NCBI GenBank assembly: GCA_015066215.1
Contig: SVOU01000002.1
Coordinates: 1-40,697, forward strand
Length of the DNA stretch: 40,697 nt
Direction: 5' to 3'
Source: Oscillospiraceae bacterium
GTDB taxonomy: Bacteria; Bacillota; Clostridia; Oscillospirales; Acutalibacteraceae
Numbering within the stretch: the stretch's first letter is position 1; every line of letters starts with the position of its first letter. Shown here one piece after another: positions 21,859 to 30,674 of the stretch. Both the position numbers and the translations under genes were made by a program. Below the pieces are notes generated by a model that ran no database searches, was not told where the DNA came from, and saw only the letters and a list, made by a program, of their open reading frames with translations.

Positions 21859-22802
21859 ACGTTCAAAAACTCCGCGATAGCGCGGTCATAGTCGGCGGTG
21901 TTGTTGATGCGCAGGTGTGAGTGCCCACCCTTGGGGAACCAGACGAGCGTTTTATCGGCACTGCCGCATTTTTTGAACAGACGGCGCGCCTGTACGGGAC
22001 GGGAGAAAATATCTTTTTCGCCGTGCAAAAACAGCACGCGCTGATTTTTTACCTTGTGAATGTTGGCGATGGGGGAGCTGGTCAGCACGTTGGTGCCGGT
22101 GTGCTTTTTGATCTGCCACATCACCAGATCGCAGACGGGAAACACGGGGCGGTGGTCGGCGATCATATGCTGTCGGAAAGACTCGCGGAAGGTGGTGAAA
22201 CACCCTTCCATTATGATGTCGGTGATCACGGCGGGGCAATCGGGGGAGGTGATCGCCAGCACGCCCGACGCACTGCCGATACAGATGCAATGCAGGCACA
22301 CGCTTTCCATACCCAGCTCTTTTTCCGCAAAACGCGCCCAAGCGTGTACGTCGCGGCTCTCTTTTTTGCCGATCGAGGCGTGGGTACCGCCGCTTCTGCC
22401 GTGACAGCGGGTATCGATCACCAGCACGTTGCAGCCCGCCGCCTGATAAGGCGCGGCAAAATAGTAGGAATACATCAAACTCTCGCAACGCCCCGGCAAT
22501 ATCAGCACGCAACGCTTGTGACCGAAGTCGTAATATTCACCGTGAAGGTGAAAACCGTCGTTTTCAATATCCACCTCACGCATAGCGGCGCGGTTTTCCT
22601 CTGCCCAACGGCAGCCCGCCTCCCACATAGCCATCTGCTCCTCGTTGTCGGGGGCAGAGCAGGTGTAGCCCCAAATATCGGGCGAGGTACGCACCAGCTG
22701 CGCTTTATATACCCGCTTGGCAATCGGCAGGGTGATGTAGAGCATCGCCCCGATGCCGCCTGCCGCCAGCAGGAATAGGGGAATAAAAATATACCAGAAC
22801 AT
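21855..22802 (-). CDS. membrane-anchored alpha/beta hydrolase with apparent Cys nucleophile
   Basis: A 315-residue alpha/beta-hydrolase-fold protein of the YqkD/DUF-type group with an N-terminal membrane anchor (MFWYIFIPLFLLAAGGIGAML). The oxyanion-side strand is CVLILPGRCESL, followed by NVLVIDTRCHGRSGG and, at the nucleophile elbow, VCLHCICIGSASGVL. In relatives this elbow reads HGxSxG; here G-x-S-x-G becomes C-I-C-I-G, placing Cys where Ser is expected. The acid lies in VLFLHGEKDIFS and the His in FPKGGHSHLRI. GGAGG precedes the ATG at 22802. A much longer open frame upstream overlaps the promoter and the divergent gene and is not real. It forms an operon with the polysaccharide deacetylase. 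Substrate unknown. Confidence 0.87.
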   Translation of the reverse strand: MFWYIFIPLFLLAAGGIGAMLYITLPIAKRVYKAQLVRTSPDIWGYTCSAPDNEEQMAMWEAGCRWAEENRAAMREVDIENDGFHLHGEYYDFGHKRCVLILPGRCESLMYSYYFAAPYQAAGCNVLVIDTRCHGRSGGTHASIGKKESRDVHAWARFAEKELGMESVCLHCICIGSASGVLAITSPDCPAVITDIIMEGCFTTFRESFRQHMIADHRPVFPVCDLVMWQIKKHTGTNVLTSSPIANIHKVKNQRVLFLHGEKDIFSRPVQARRLFKKCGSADKTLVWFPKGGHSHLRINNTADYDRAIAEFLNV

Positions 22803-22872
22803 AAAGCCTCCATTCTGCCGCAAGCGGCAAATGCATATATGTGAAACAAGCCAAAATGCAAAGTCCTCACCC

Positions 22873-22878
22873 ATTATA
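22873..22878 (-). promoter_or_regulatory. extended -10 for hydrolase/deacetylase operon
   Basis: On the minus strand TGCTATAAT is an extended -10 element about 70 nt upstream of the ATG at 22802. No good -35 is present, which fits extended -10 promoters. Confidence 0.5.
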
Positions 22879-22929
22879 GCAGACCTGCCGCAAAATTGCA
22901 CGACTTTTTTTCTTTTTCCGACTTTTTTG

Positions 22930-22958
22930 TTGTAAAAGGGAGAAAACCGTGCTATAAT
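22930..22958 (+). promoter_or_regulatory. promoter for fakB-fakA-plsX operon
   Basis: TTGTAA (22930-22935), 17 nt and TATAAT (22953-22958), again with TGC before the -10. GAAGAGGAGAAAGG then precedes the ATG at 23019. Confidence 0.75.
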
Positions 22959-23018
22959 GAAAGGTGTGTGAGTCTGTCCACACGATATCTCGTACCACTT
23001 TGAAGAGGAGAAAGGTAT

Positions 23019-24899
23019 ATGCGTAAGTTTGCGATTATTTCCGATACCGCCTGCGATCTGAACGCCGAGATGCGTGAGCGTCTGGATATGCAGGACTATC
23101 TGCACGGTATTTTGTATTTCCCCGACGGTCACGAGGAACTGTCGGATCTTGACTGGGGCAACATTTCGCCCGAGGCGTATTATGAGTCGATGAAGGACAA
23201 AAAGGCACTGTATCGCACTGCCTGTGCCACCATCGGCGAGACCACCGAAGTGTTTGAAAAACACCTTGCCCAAGGCGAGGACGTTTTGAGCATCGCGATG
23301 TCCTCGAGCCTTTCCTGTACCTATCAGAACTGCTGCGCCGTCGCGGAAGAGCTGCGCAAAAAATATCCCGAGCGCAAGATCATCTGCGTGGACTCCCTGC
23401 GTTATTCTACCTCGCTGGCGGTGCTGTTGATGCTGGCGGACGCCAAGCGTCAGGCGGGCGCGACCATTGAGGAGACTGCCGCCTACGTTGACGAGATGAA
23501 ACATTGCGTCCACCAAATGGGCCCGATGGACGACCTGTTCTTCCTTGTAAAGACCGGTCGCCTGACCAACTTCAAGGCGTTTTTCGGCACGCTGGTGGGT
23601 GTCAACCCGATGGCGGACTTCAACCACAAGGGTATGGCGACCGTGCTTGCCAAGTTTAAGGGCAAGCGCGCGGCGTTTGACGCCACCATCAAATATATGG
23701 AAAAAACGATCGTCAATCCGCAGGAGCAGACCATTTTCGTGGCGCACTCCAACCGTGAGCAGGCGGCACAGACGCTTGCCGAGATGATCAAAGAGAAGTT
23801 TTCTCCCAAGGAGATCATCATTAACCCCGTGGGGCAAGCCTGCGGTGCCGCTATCGGCCCGGGTTTGTGCGCGGCGTTTTACGTCGGCACCCCCATCAGC
23901 GAGGATTGCGTGAATGAAAAAGCCATTATGGATGAGATCGTGAACGCCAAACCGACCGCTCAAGAAGCGAAAGAAACAGCAGAAAAGGAAGTGTCAACGA
24001 TGATAACCAACGGCTCTTTTGCGGTGCTGTCCGACTCCACTTGTGATCTGGCGGCTGACGTGCGCGAAAAATACGGCGTTGACTACGTCAAGATGAACTA
24101 CGTCATCGACGGCACGGAATATCCTGCCTCTCTCGACTGGGAAAATCACTCCGCGCGCGAATATTACGACCTGATGCGCGGGGGCAAGCGCGTGACCACC
24201 ACGCAGGTCACCCGTGACACCTATCTCAAAGCTTTCACGGCGCATCTGGAAGCGGGTCGCGACGTGGTGTATATCAGCTGCTCGTCTGCGCTGTCCGGTT
24301 CGGTCAACCTCGCCACCCTCATCGCTGAGGAACTCAAAGAAAAATATCCCAACAACCGCGTCTATTGCGTGGACTCCCTGTGCAGCTCGCTCGGTCAGGG
24401 TATGATGGTGCTCAAAGCCGCCATGATGCGTGACGAGGGCAAAACTGCTGAGGAAACGGCGGCGTTCATCACCGCAAACCGCCTGAAAGTCAACCAGTAC
24501 GGCACGGTGGCCTCTCTGGAATATCTCCGCCGCGCAGGTCGCGTCAAGGCGTCCAAAGCCTTCTTCGGTAACCTGTTCGGCGTCAAGCCCATCATTCTGT
24601 CCGACGTCATCGGTCAGAACTTCGCCTTCAAAAAGGTCAAGGGCACGCTCAACGCCCGCTTGGAGATCGCCCGCCTGATCGTTGAGGCGGCGGAGGATCC
24701 CGAAAACTCCTATCTGTTCCTCAGCCACGCCGACTGCGAGGAAGATATCGAAGCACTCAAAGAGGAGATCCTGAAGCTCGCGCCCTTCAAGGGTGTGATG
24801 GTGAGCTGCATCGGCCCCATCGTGGGTGCGTCCGTCGGCCCCGGCACGGTGATCGCCTTCGTCTACGGACAGGAAGTGACCATCGAGGGCAAGGAATAA
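23019..24899 (+). CDS. tandem DegV (FakB-FakB) fatty-acid-binding fusion protein
   Basis: A 626-residue protein made of two complete DegV domains, about residues 1-290 and 330-626. They are joined by a linker rich in Ala/Glu/Lys (AKPTAQEAKETAEKE). DegV/FakB proteins are normally single domains of about 280 residues that bind a fatty acid and present it to FakA. Each half starts with the family entry strand (FAIISDTACDL; FAVLSDSTCDL). Each has a Ser-rich ligand loop (MSSSLSCTYQNC; SCSSALSGSVNL), a VDSL segment, KTGRL/RRAGRV and KAFFG followed by an LVGV/LFGV stretch. The halves differ much in sequence, so they may bind different acyl chains. The next gene encodes FakA and then PlsX, which supports a fatty acid kinase role. 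Confidence 0.93.
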   Translation: MRKFAIISDTACDLNAEMRERLDMQDYLHGILYFPDGHEELSDLDWGNISPEAYYESMKDKKALYRTACATIGETTEVFEKHLAQGEDVLSIAMSSSLSCTYQNCCAVAEELRKKYPERKIICVDSLRYSTSLAVLLMLADAKRQAGATIEETAAYVDEMKHCVHQMGPMDDLFFLVKTGRLTNFKAFFGTLVGVNPMADFNHKGMATVLAKFKGKRAAFDATIKYMEKTIVNPQEQTIFVAHSNREQAAQTLAEMIKEKFSPKEIIINPVGQACGAAIGPGLCAAFYVGTPISEDCVNEKAIMDEIVNAKPTAQEAKETAEKEVSTMITNGSFAVLSDSTCDLAADVREKYGVDYVKMNYVIDGTEYPASLDWENHSAREYYDLMRGGKRVTTTQVTRDTYLKAFTAHLEAGRDVVYISCSSALSGSVNLATLIAEELKEKYPNNRVYCVDSLCSSLGQGMMVLKAAMMRDEGKTAEETAAFITANRLKVNQYGTVASLEYLRRAGRVKASKAFFGNLFGVKPIILSDVIGQNFAFKKVKGTLNARLEIARLIVEAAEDPENSYLFLSHADCEEDIEALKEEILKLAPFKGVMVSCIGPIVGASVGPGTVIAFVYGQEVTIEGKE

Positions 24900-24939
24900 T
24901 TTTTGCAACACACGGCAAACGAGGACAGGTGAACAAAAA

Positions 24940-26580
24940 GTGAGTACAAGTACCATCAACGGACAGGAACTGTACGAATTGTGGCTCGGTGCCTATCGCA
25001 ACCTGCGTCAGCACGAGCAGTATATCGACCAGCTCAACGTGTTTCCCGTACCTGACGGCGACACCGGCGCCAACATGGCGATGACCCTTTCGGGCGGTGT
25101 GTCTGTCGGCGGGGAGAAAGAGAGCGTCGCAGAACTGATGGCGGCGTTTTCCCGCGGAACCCTGTTTTCCGCGCGCGGCAACTCCGGTGTCATTCTCTCG
25201 CAGTTTGTGCGCGGTATGGCAAAAGGCGCCGAGGGAAAAGATACCCTCACGCCGACGGATTTTGCAGTAGCGGTGCGCTCGGGCGTGGACTATGCCTACA
25301 AGGCGGTGGTGCGCCCCGTGGAGGGCACCGTGCTGACCGTTATGCGTGAGACCGCCGACTTTTTGGAGGCGCACGCGGATGAGTTTTCCGATTTTGCCGA
25401 TTGCTTCTCCCGTTGTCTGCCCGTGATGAAAAACGCGCTCGCACACACCCCCGACCTTTTGGAGGTGCTCAAAGAAGCGGGCGTGGTGGACAGCGGCGGT
25501 GCCGGTTTCGTTTGCCTGTTTGAAGGTATGTTGGCGGCCGCCAACGGCGAGGAATTGCCCGAGGTGAGCGTTGCCGCCCCTGCGGGCGCGGGTGCGCCCA
25601 ACGGTACCTTCGGTCGCGACAGCCGTCTGGAATACGGCTATTGCACCGAATTTATCCTGCAACTGATGACTTATAAGACGGATATTGCCGCCTTTGATAT
25701 CCAGCCGATGATCGCCTATCTGGAATCGGTGGGCGATTCGGTGGTGGCGGTGGCGGACGACGACATCGTCAAGGTGCACGTGCACACCTTTACCCCCGAA
25801 GAGGTGCTCGCCTACGCCCGCCGTTTCGGCGAATTTGTCACCATCAAAATTGAAAATATGTCGGTGCAGCACAGCGAAGCAGCCGTGCCCGCACCCCAAA
25901 AACCAAAAAAACATCAGACCTATGCCATCGTGGCGACCGCCTCTGGCAAGGGTATTTCCGACTATTTCTGCGAGATCGGCACCGATGTGATCGTCAACGG
26001 CGGTCAGACCCAAAATCCCGCCGCCGAGGACTTCATCAATGCCTTCAAGCAGGTTGACGCCGACTATATCATCGTGTTGCCCAACAACAGCAACATCGTG
26101 ATGGCGGCACAACAGGCGGCGAAGCTGTATACGGACGCCGACGTGCGCGTGATCCCCACCCGCTCGATTGCCGAAGGCTATTCCGCCCTGTCGATGATGG
26201 ACACCTCCGCCGACACGGTGGAGGAGCTGATCGAGGGGATGAGCGCGGGGCTCGGCGGCGTGTCCACGGGCTACGTGACCACTGCCACCCGCGATACCGT
26301 GATGAACGGCGTTACGGTGCAAAAGGGTAAATATATCGGTCTTGACCGCGAAAATATCCTCTGCTGCTGTGAAGACAAACTCACCGCGGCGATGGATATG
26401 CTCAAAAACCTGCCCGATATTGAGGATAAGCAGACCATCATCGTATTCACGGGCAAGGACGTCACCGAAGACGAGGCGGCAGAGCTTGCCGACGCGATTG
26501 AAAGTGACTACCCGCTGTGCGACGTGGGCTTTATCGCGGGCGGACAGGACGTGTACAGCTTTATTATGTCGATTGAATGA
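24940..26580 (+). CDS. fakA: fatty acid kinase ATP-binding subunit FakA (DhaL/DAK2 domain)
   Basis: A 546-residue kinase subunit that phosphorylates FakB-bound fatty acids to acyl-phosphates. The N-terminal DhaL-type domain (1-200) has the metal/ATP motif VPDGDTGANMAMTL (Asp39 and Asp41), SARGNSGVILSQFVRG and VVDSGGAGFV. The middle part has YGYCTEFIL and VKVHVHTFTPEEVL, the FakA central domain. The C-terminal DegV-like domain has DVIVNGGQTQNPAAEDF, VLPNNSNIVMAAQQAA and VIPTRSIAEGYSAL. It starts at GTG 24940 with GAGGACAGGTG upstream, 40 nt after the DegV fusion, and is followed 12 nt later by plsX. Confidence 0.95.
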   Translation: MSTSTINGQELYELWLGAYRNLRQHEQYIDQLNVFPVPDGDTGANMAMTLSGGVSVGGEKESVAELMAAFSRGTLFSARGNSGVILSQFVRGMAKGAEGKDTLTPTDFAVAVRSGVDYAYKAVVRPVEGTVLTVMRETADFLEAHADEFSDFADCFSRCLPVMKNALAHTPDLLEVLKEAGVVDSGGAGFVCLFEGMLAAANGEELPEVSVAAPAGAGAPNGTFGRDSRLEYGYCTEFILQLMTYKTDIAAFDIQPMIAYLESVGDSVVAVADDDIVKVHVHTFTPEEVLAYARRFGEFVTIKIENMSVQHSEAAVPAPQKPKKHQTYAIVATASGKGISDYFCEIGTDVIVNGGQTQNPAAEDFINAFKQVDADYIIVLPNNSNIVMAAQQAAKLYTDADVRVIPTRSIAEGYSALSMMDTSADTVEELIEGMSAGLGGVSTGYVTTATRDTVMNGVTVQKGKYIGLDRENILCCCEDKLTAAMDMLKNLPDIEDKQTIIVFTGKDVTEDEAAELADAIESDYPLCDVGFIAGGQDVYSFIMSIE

Positions 26581-26592
26581 CGGAGGCGCTTT

Positions 26593-27588
26593 ATGAAAAC
26601 CATCATCGTGGATATCTACGGCGCCGATGCAGGTCCCGTACCTGTTATCCGCGGCGCGTTGCGCGCTTTGGAATTGGCACCCGATTTTGTGTTGCATTTC
26701 GTGGGTGACCGCACACTTGTCGAGCAAGAAATGGCGGCGATGGGCGCCGATGCGACCCGTGTGACCGTCTCCCACACCACCGATGCCATCACCAATTTCG
26801 ACCGTCCCACCTGCGTGTTCAACGGACGCGACGAATCCTCGATGGTGATGAGTCTGCTTGCGCTCAAAAATGACCCCGACGCGATCGGTATGCTCAGTGC
26901 GGGCAACACGGGTGCTTTGTTGGTGGGATCTATCGTGCGGCTCGGCTTGCTTGCGGATATCAAAAGCCCCGCGCTTTGCTCGGCTATTCCCGTCTGCGAC
27001 GGCAAGCTCGTCGCGCTGGTGGATTGCGGTGCCAATATGGACTGCCGCCCGCGCGAGCTGGCACGCTTTGCGCTGATGGGTGACGCCTTTATGAAAAGCC
27101 GCTGTGAGATGGAAGCTCCCCGTGTGGGGCTGTTGTCAGTCGGCCGCGAAGAGGGCAAGGGCAACCGTCTGACGCTTGATACGTACGCCCTGCTCAAAGA
27201 CCTGCCGATGAACTTTATCGGCAATATCGAGGGCAACGACGTGGTCAACGACGTGGCGGACGTTATCGTCACCGACGGCTTTGCGGGTAATATCCTGCTC
27301 AAAAACGTCGAAGCGGTGGGCAAGACCGCGCTGGCGGCGATCGAGGAACTGCTCCCCACCGCCGATGCGGCACAGCGCGAAGTGCTGGAAAAACTGCACG
27401 CGCGTTTGTCTGCCGCCTACGATTTCAACCCGCGCGGCGGTGCCACTTTCCTCGGCACAGCCAAGACGGTGGTCAAGATGCACGGTTGCGCGACCGAGGA
27501 TACGGCGTATTCCTGCATTGACCAGTTGTTGCTTTTGGAGCGCACGGGCTTCTCGACCCGCGTCAAAGAAGCATTGACCTATTGCTGA
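26593..27588 (+). CDS. plsX: phosphate acyltransferase PlsX
   Basis: A 331-residue enzyme that interconverts acyl-ACP and acyl-phosphate, the step feeding glycerolipid synthesis through PlsY. It starts MKTIIVDIYGADAGP, a variant of the usual DAMGGDNAP. It contains GMLSAGNTGALLVGSIVRLG, VALVDCGANMDCRP, NFIGNIEGNDVVNDVADVIV, TDGFAGNILLKNVEAVG and FNPRGGATFLGTAKTVVKMHG (27424-27485), all PlsX hallmarks. Its position after the FakB and FakA genes lets FakAB-derived acyl-phosphate enter either phospholipid or acyl-ACP. GGAGGC precedes the ATG and a hairpin ends the operon. Confidence 0.95.
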   Translation: MKTIIVDIYGADAGPVPVIRGALRALELAPDFVLHFVGDRTLVEQEMAAMGADATRVTVSHTTDAITNFDRPTCVFNGRDESSMVMSLLALKNDPDAIGMLSAGNTGALLVGSIVRLGLLADIKSPALCSAIPVCDGKLVALVDCGANMDCRPRELARFALMGDAFMKSRCEMEAPRVGLLSVGREEGKGNRLTLDTYALLKDLPMNFIGNIEGNDVVNDVADVIVTDGFAGNILLKNVEAVGKTALAAIEELLPTADAAQREVLEKLHARLSAAYDFNPRGGATFLGTAKTVVKMHGCATEDTAYSCIDQLLLLERTGFSTRVKEALTYC

Positions 27589-27590
27589 CA

Positions 27591-27634
27591 AAAAGACAGG
27601 TTGCTTTGCCGTTTGGCACTGCAACCTGTCTTTA
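27591..27634 (+). terminator. terminator after plsX, shared with convergent glycosyltransferase gene
   Basis: AAAGACAGGTTGC (27592-27604) pairs with GCAACCTGTCTTT (27621-27633), with a small inner TGCC/GGCA pairing in the loop. Confidence 0.85.
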
Positions 27635-27646
27635 TAAACAATAATA

Positions 27647-28681
27647 TCAGGATTTGTGGATATCGCGATAGCGAGCATAAAACACCAGCTTGTGCATCAG
27701 ATATTCCAACGGTACTAAAACGATGGCGGCGATGTTGTACGCCCCAAAAAGCGGGATGATCGGCACCGTCAGATGTATAAGCTGGCAAAAAACGGTGTAG
27801 GCTATGTAGCGTAGAATGGTGTAAATAACCGTGCGCACCGTGTCCATATAGTTGATGCGGCGAAACACCCCTGCCACGTTGTAGAGAATGCACGAAGTAC
27901 AAGACGCCATACCCACCGTTGCGAGAGTGGTGACGTAATATTTCCAACCGAAAACGAGCGACGCGATCAGCACCAGCACCTCTGCCAACGCCAAGGCGAA
28001 AAAGCTCGCCCGCGCGCTCTTGAACAACTGACGATAGATGCGCAGGGTGTCGTGAACGGGGTTGAAATGCGAGGATTTGTTGCCGTCGATGTAAACCGCC
28101 TCGATCGGCACGGTGGTGATGGGAATGCGCTGCTTGTCGGTGTAATACAGCACGTTCATTTCGTAGTCATATCGCTCGCCGCCGACTTTGAGCAACCACT
28201 CGGTGTGCGCCGCGGCAAACCCGCGCAGACCTGACTGATTATCCAGAAAGAAGTGCCCCGTCAGCGTGGTGTAAACGAACCGCGACAGACCGTTGCCAAA
28301 CCGCGAGCGGAAGGGGATATTCCCGCGGAATATGCGGGTGGACAGCACCATCTCCGCACCCAGCTCCAGCTCGTCGCGCACCCGCAAAATATCGGGAATG
28401 CGATGCTGTCCGTCAGCATCGGCGGTGATGAAATACGCCGCGTCCTGACAATGCTCGCGGATGTGGGCGATGCCCGTTTTGAGTGCCATACCCTTGCCGC
28501 GGTTGATCTCGTGGGTGAGCACGGTGGCGCGGTCGGCGACTCGCTCAAAAACAGGTGCAAACTCTGCGCCGCTGCCGTCGTCGACGATGAGCAGCGAAAG
28601 TCCGGTGTCCGCCAGCCCCTCAACCAGCGTCACCAGCTGCTCGTCCGGCTTGTAGGCCGGAATCAGCACGATACCCTTCAT
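27647..28681 (-). CDS. GT2 glycosyltransferase with C-terminal GtrA-like membrane domain
   Basis: A 344-residue membrane protein. The N-terminal half is a family 2 glycosyltransferase: MKGIVLIPAYKPDEQL, LLIVDDGSG, NRGKGMALKTGI, the DxD-type motif TADADGQH and LDNQSGLRGF. This set is typical of polyprenyl-phosphate sugar transferases. From about residue 220 four hydrophobic helices follow (including LALAEVLVLIASLVFGW and IIPLFGAYNIAAIVLVPL), resembling the GtrA flippase domain. It therefore may make and flip a lipid-linked sugar. The ATG at 28681 matches the family N-terminus with GAGGG upstream; an ATG four codons earlier overlaps the preceding stop. It shares a transcript with the hydrolase upstream. 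Confidence 0.9.
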   Translation of the reverse strand: MKGIVLIPAYKPDEQLVTLVEGLADTGLSLLIVDDGSGAEFAPVFERVADRATVLTHEINRGKGMALKTGIAHIREHCQDAAYFITADADGQHRIPDILRVRDELELGAEMVLSTRIFRGNIPFRSRFGNGLSRFVYTTLTGHFFLDNQSGLRGFAAAHTEWLLKVGGERYDYEMNVLYYTDKQRIPITTVPIEAVYIDGNKSSHFNPVHDTLRIYRQLFKSARASFFALALAEVLVLIASLVFGWKYYVTTLATVGMASCTSCILYNVAGVFRRINYMDTVRTVIYTILRYIAYTVFCQLIHLTVPIIPLFGAYNIAAIVLVPLEYLMHKLVFYARYRDIHKS

Positions 28682-28689
28682 AAATACCC

Positions 28690-29640
28690 TCATTTACCCT
28701 TCGAATTTTGCTCTAAAAACTGACAAATATATGTCATCAGCGCCTCGTTTTCGGTGCCGTCGGCATCAAAAAGCAGGTCGCTGTGCCCATCTTGCTTTGG
28801 CGTATCCCACACCAAAAAATCCACTTGCGCCGCGTCAATTTCTGCGCGGTGCGCGTAAATACTGCCGCCGTCAAGTTCGACGGCATCGTCGTTTTTGCCG
28901 TGTACTATCAGCACGGGCGTGTCGCTTTGTGCGATACAGTCGGCGGCAGAAAGCGACACCGTTTCGGCGTCAAACAGCCACGCCTGATAAAGCCACAAAA
29001 ACGGATAGTTGCCATAAGCAACGAAGCCGACGCGTGCGGCGGCGGGCTCCATCACACCCTCCATCGCGGAGTTGACACCCGCGACCGAGATCACCGCCGC
29101 TACCTCGTGCGCGGCGAGCGCACAGCAAACGGCATAGCCGCCGCGGCTGTGCCCAAACAGTGCCACGCGGCGATAGCCGAACAGGTCGTTTTTCTCGGCA
29201 AAGGTGAGCGCGCTGTCGAGATCCCACACCGCCTGCGAAAAGCCGACGGCGGATTCTCCCTCGCTGTGACAGCTGCCGGTGGTGTCAAAAACGAACACGC
29301 CGTAGCCGTTGTCCCAAAAATGCTGTATCTGCCACAGATAATCGTCGACGCAGGCGTGATAGCCGGGGGCCATCACCACCAGCATATCGCCGCCGTCTCC
29401 GTAGACGTAGCCCGCAAGGGTGTTGTCGCCCGATGAAAAGGTCACCGCTCGGCGGTCGGCAACCAGCGGCTCCAACGCCGCGGGGACGGGCTTTTCTTCC
29501 CGCTCATAGCGGGCGAAAGTGGCGTCGTAGACCAGCACGGTGACTACTACCGAGCCGATGACCCACAAAACAAACGCCAAGGTGATACCGATCAAAACCT
29601 TCCGCTTGGATTTCTTGCAAGAAGATGTCAATAGTATCAC
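28690..29640 (-). CDS. membrane-anchored alpha/beta hydrolase
   Basis: A protein of up to 316 residues with an N-terminal membrane helix (VLIGITLAFVLWVIGSVVVTVL), so the hydrolase domain probably lies outside the cell. The fold is seen in DMLVVMAPGYHACVDDY, GVFVFDTTGSCHSEGES, the nucleophile elbow ALFGHSRGGYAVCCAL, the acid region VLIVHGKNDDAVEL and a late His in DGHSDLLF. Substrate unknown. The start is uncertain: the frame opens with a GTG at 29640, but a possible promoter (TTGATA and GATACT on the minus strand) overlaps it, so a start a few codons downstream is possible. It overlaps the upstream end of the glycosyltransferase gene region and is divergent from another hydrolase gene. Confidence 0.8.
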   Translation of the reverse strand: MILLTSSCKKSKRKVLIGITLAFVLWVIGSVVVTVLVYDATFARYEREEKPVPAALEPLVADRRAVTFSSGDNTLAGYVYGDGGDMLVVMAPGYHACVDDYLWQIQHFWDNGYGVFVFDTTGSCHSEGESAVGFSQAVWDLDSALTFAEKNDLFGYRRVALFGHSRGGYAVCCALAAHEVAAVISVAGVNSAMEGVMEPAAARVGFVAYGNYPFLWLYQAWLFDAETVSLSAADCIAQSDTPVLIVHGKNDDAVELDGGSIYAHRAEIDAAQVDFLVWDTPKQDGHSDLLFDADGTENEALMTYICQFLEQNSKGK

Positions 29641-29684
29641 CGCTTTCCATCAGAATATCAAACCGAAACACGGAGGTCCTTCTT

Positions 29685-30668
29685 ATGCGCTACACGCCCA
29701 CTTACCGCCCCTATGTGGCGGCAGAAGCCGATTTCGACGCCGACTTTGCGAAGTTAGAGGAAACCCTGCGCGCCTATGCCCACACGGGCGAGGTGGCGGC
29801 GTTTGACGGGTTGACGCTCGCTTATGAATATTATCTGGTCGAAAACGCCACCGCATCGGTGGTGATCGTGCACGGCTTCACCGAGTTTATGCGTAAATAC
29901 CGCGAAATGTGTCGATATTTTATGGATATGGGGTTCAACGTGTTTTTATATGACCAGCGCGGTCACGGTCGCTCGGGCAGACAGGTGGACGAGTGGCATC
30001 ACGCTCACGTCAACGCCTTTGACGACTACGTACGCGATCTGGAAACGGTCGTGGACGAGCTGGTGCGTCCTGCCGCAGGTGACCTGCCGCTGTATCTCTA
30101 TTCCCATTCGATGGGCGGCGCGGTCGTCGGCTTTTATATGCAACGCCATCCGCAAGCGGCGGCAAAAGCGATACTGTCCTCGCCGATGGTCGACCCGTGT
30201 ATGCACGGCGCGCCGCGCTTTGCGATGTTTCATCTGCTCAAACGGCTGGTCAAGCAATCGGGCTGGGACGCGCGCTTCCCCTACGGCGGCGTGTGGCGCG
30301 AAAACCCCTCTTTCGAGCGCAGCTCCGACAAGAGCTATGCCCGCTTCAAGATGAACCTCGACACCCGCCTGTCGGATGTCTGCTATCAGAATGCGTCACA
30401 GACCAACCGCTGGATGCACGAAACCTTGCAGGTGAAAAAGCGGTTTCTCAACCGCGAAAAATGTAAGGCCATTCAGACGCAGGTGCTGCTCATCAATGCG
30501 GGACAAGACCGCGTGGTGCGCACCCGCCCGCAAAAGCAACTGGTACGCCGCCTGACAAACTGCCGTTTCGTCAGCTTCCCCGAGGGAAAGCACACCTTGC
30601 TCAACGACACGGGAGCGGCGTTGGAGCAGTATTACGATTGCCTCAAAGCGTTTTTGAGCGGCGAATAA
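29685..30668 (+). CDS. alpha/beta hydrolase, monoacylglycerol lipase/lysophospholipase-like
   Basis: A 327-residue cytoplasmic serine hydrolase of the Hydrolase_4 group, which includes monoacylglycerol lipases and lysophospholipases. Motifs are ASVVIVHGFTEFMRKY (oxyanion strand), NVFLYDQRGHGRSG, the nucleophile elbow LYLYSHSMGGAVVGFYM, the acid region VLLINAGQDRVVRT and the His in FPEGKHTLLND. The ATG at 29685 follows CGGAGG; the open frame upstream is not supported. It lies back to back with the membrane-anchored hydrolase. Among the surrounding lipid genes a role in recycling glycerolipids is plausible but unproven. Confidence 0.87.
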   Translation: MRYTPTYRPYVAAEADFDADFAKLEETLRAYAHTGEVAAFDGLTLAYEYYLVENATASVVIVHGFTEFMRKYREMCRYFMDMGFNVFLYDQRGHGRSGRQVDEWHHAHVNAFDDYVRDLETVVDELVRPAAGDLPLYLYSHSMGGAVVGFYMQRHPQAAAKAILSSPMVDPCMHGAPRFAMFHLLKRLVKQSGWDARFPYGGVWRENPSFERSSDKSYARFKMNLDTRLSDVCYQNASQTNRWMHETLQVKKRFLNREKCKAIQTQVLLINAGQDRVVRTRPQKQLVRRLTNCRFVSFPEGKHTLLNDTGAALEQYYDCLKAFLSGE

Positions 30669-30674
30669 CCAATA

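Noticed and set aside
22803-23963. Upstream extension of the alpha/beta hydrolase frame to 702 codons
   Set aside because: The extension covers the divergent promoters and half of the DegV gene; the start at 22802 has GGAGG and a membrane anchor.
24787-26775. A 662-codon minus-strand open frame opposite fakA
   Set aside because: It is a shadow of fakA; its product is His/Gly/Arg-rich without domains.
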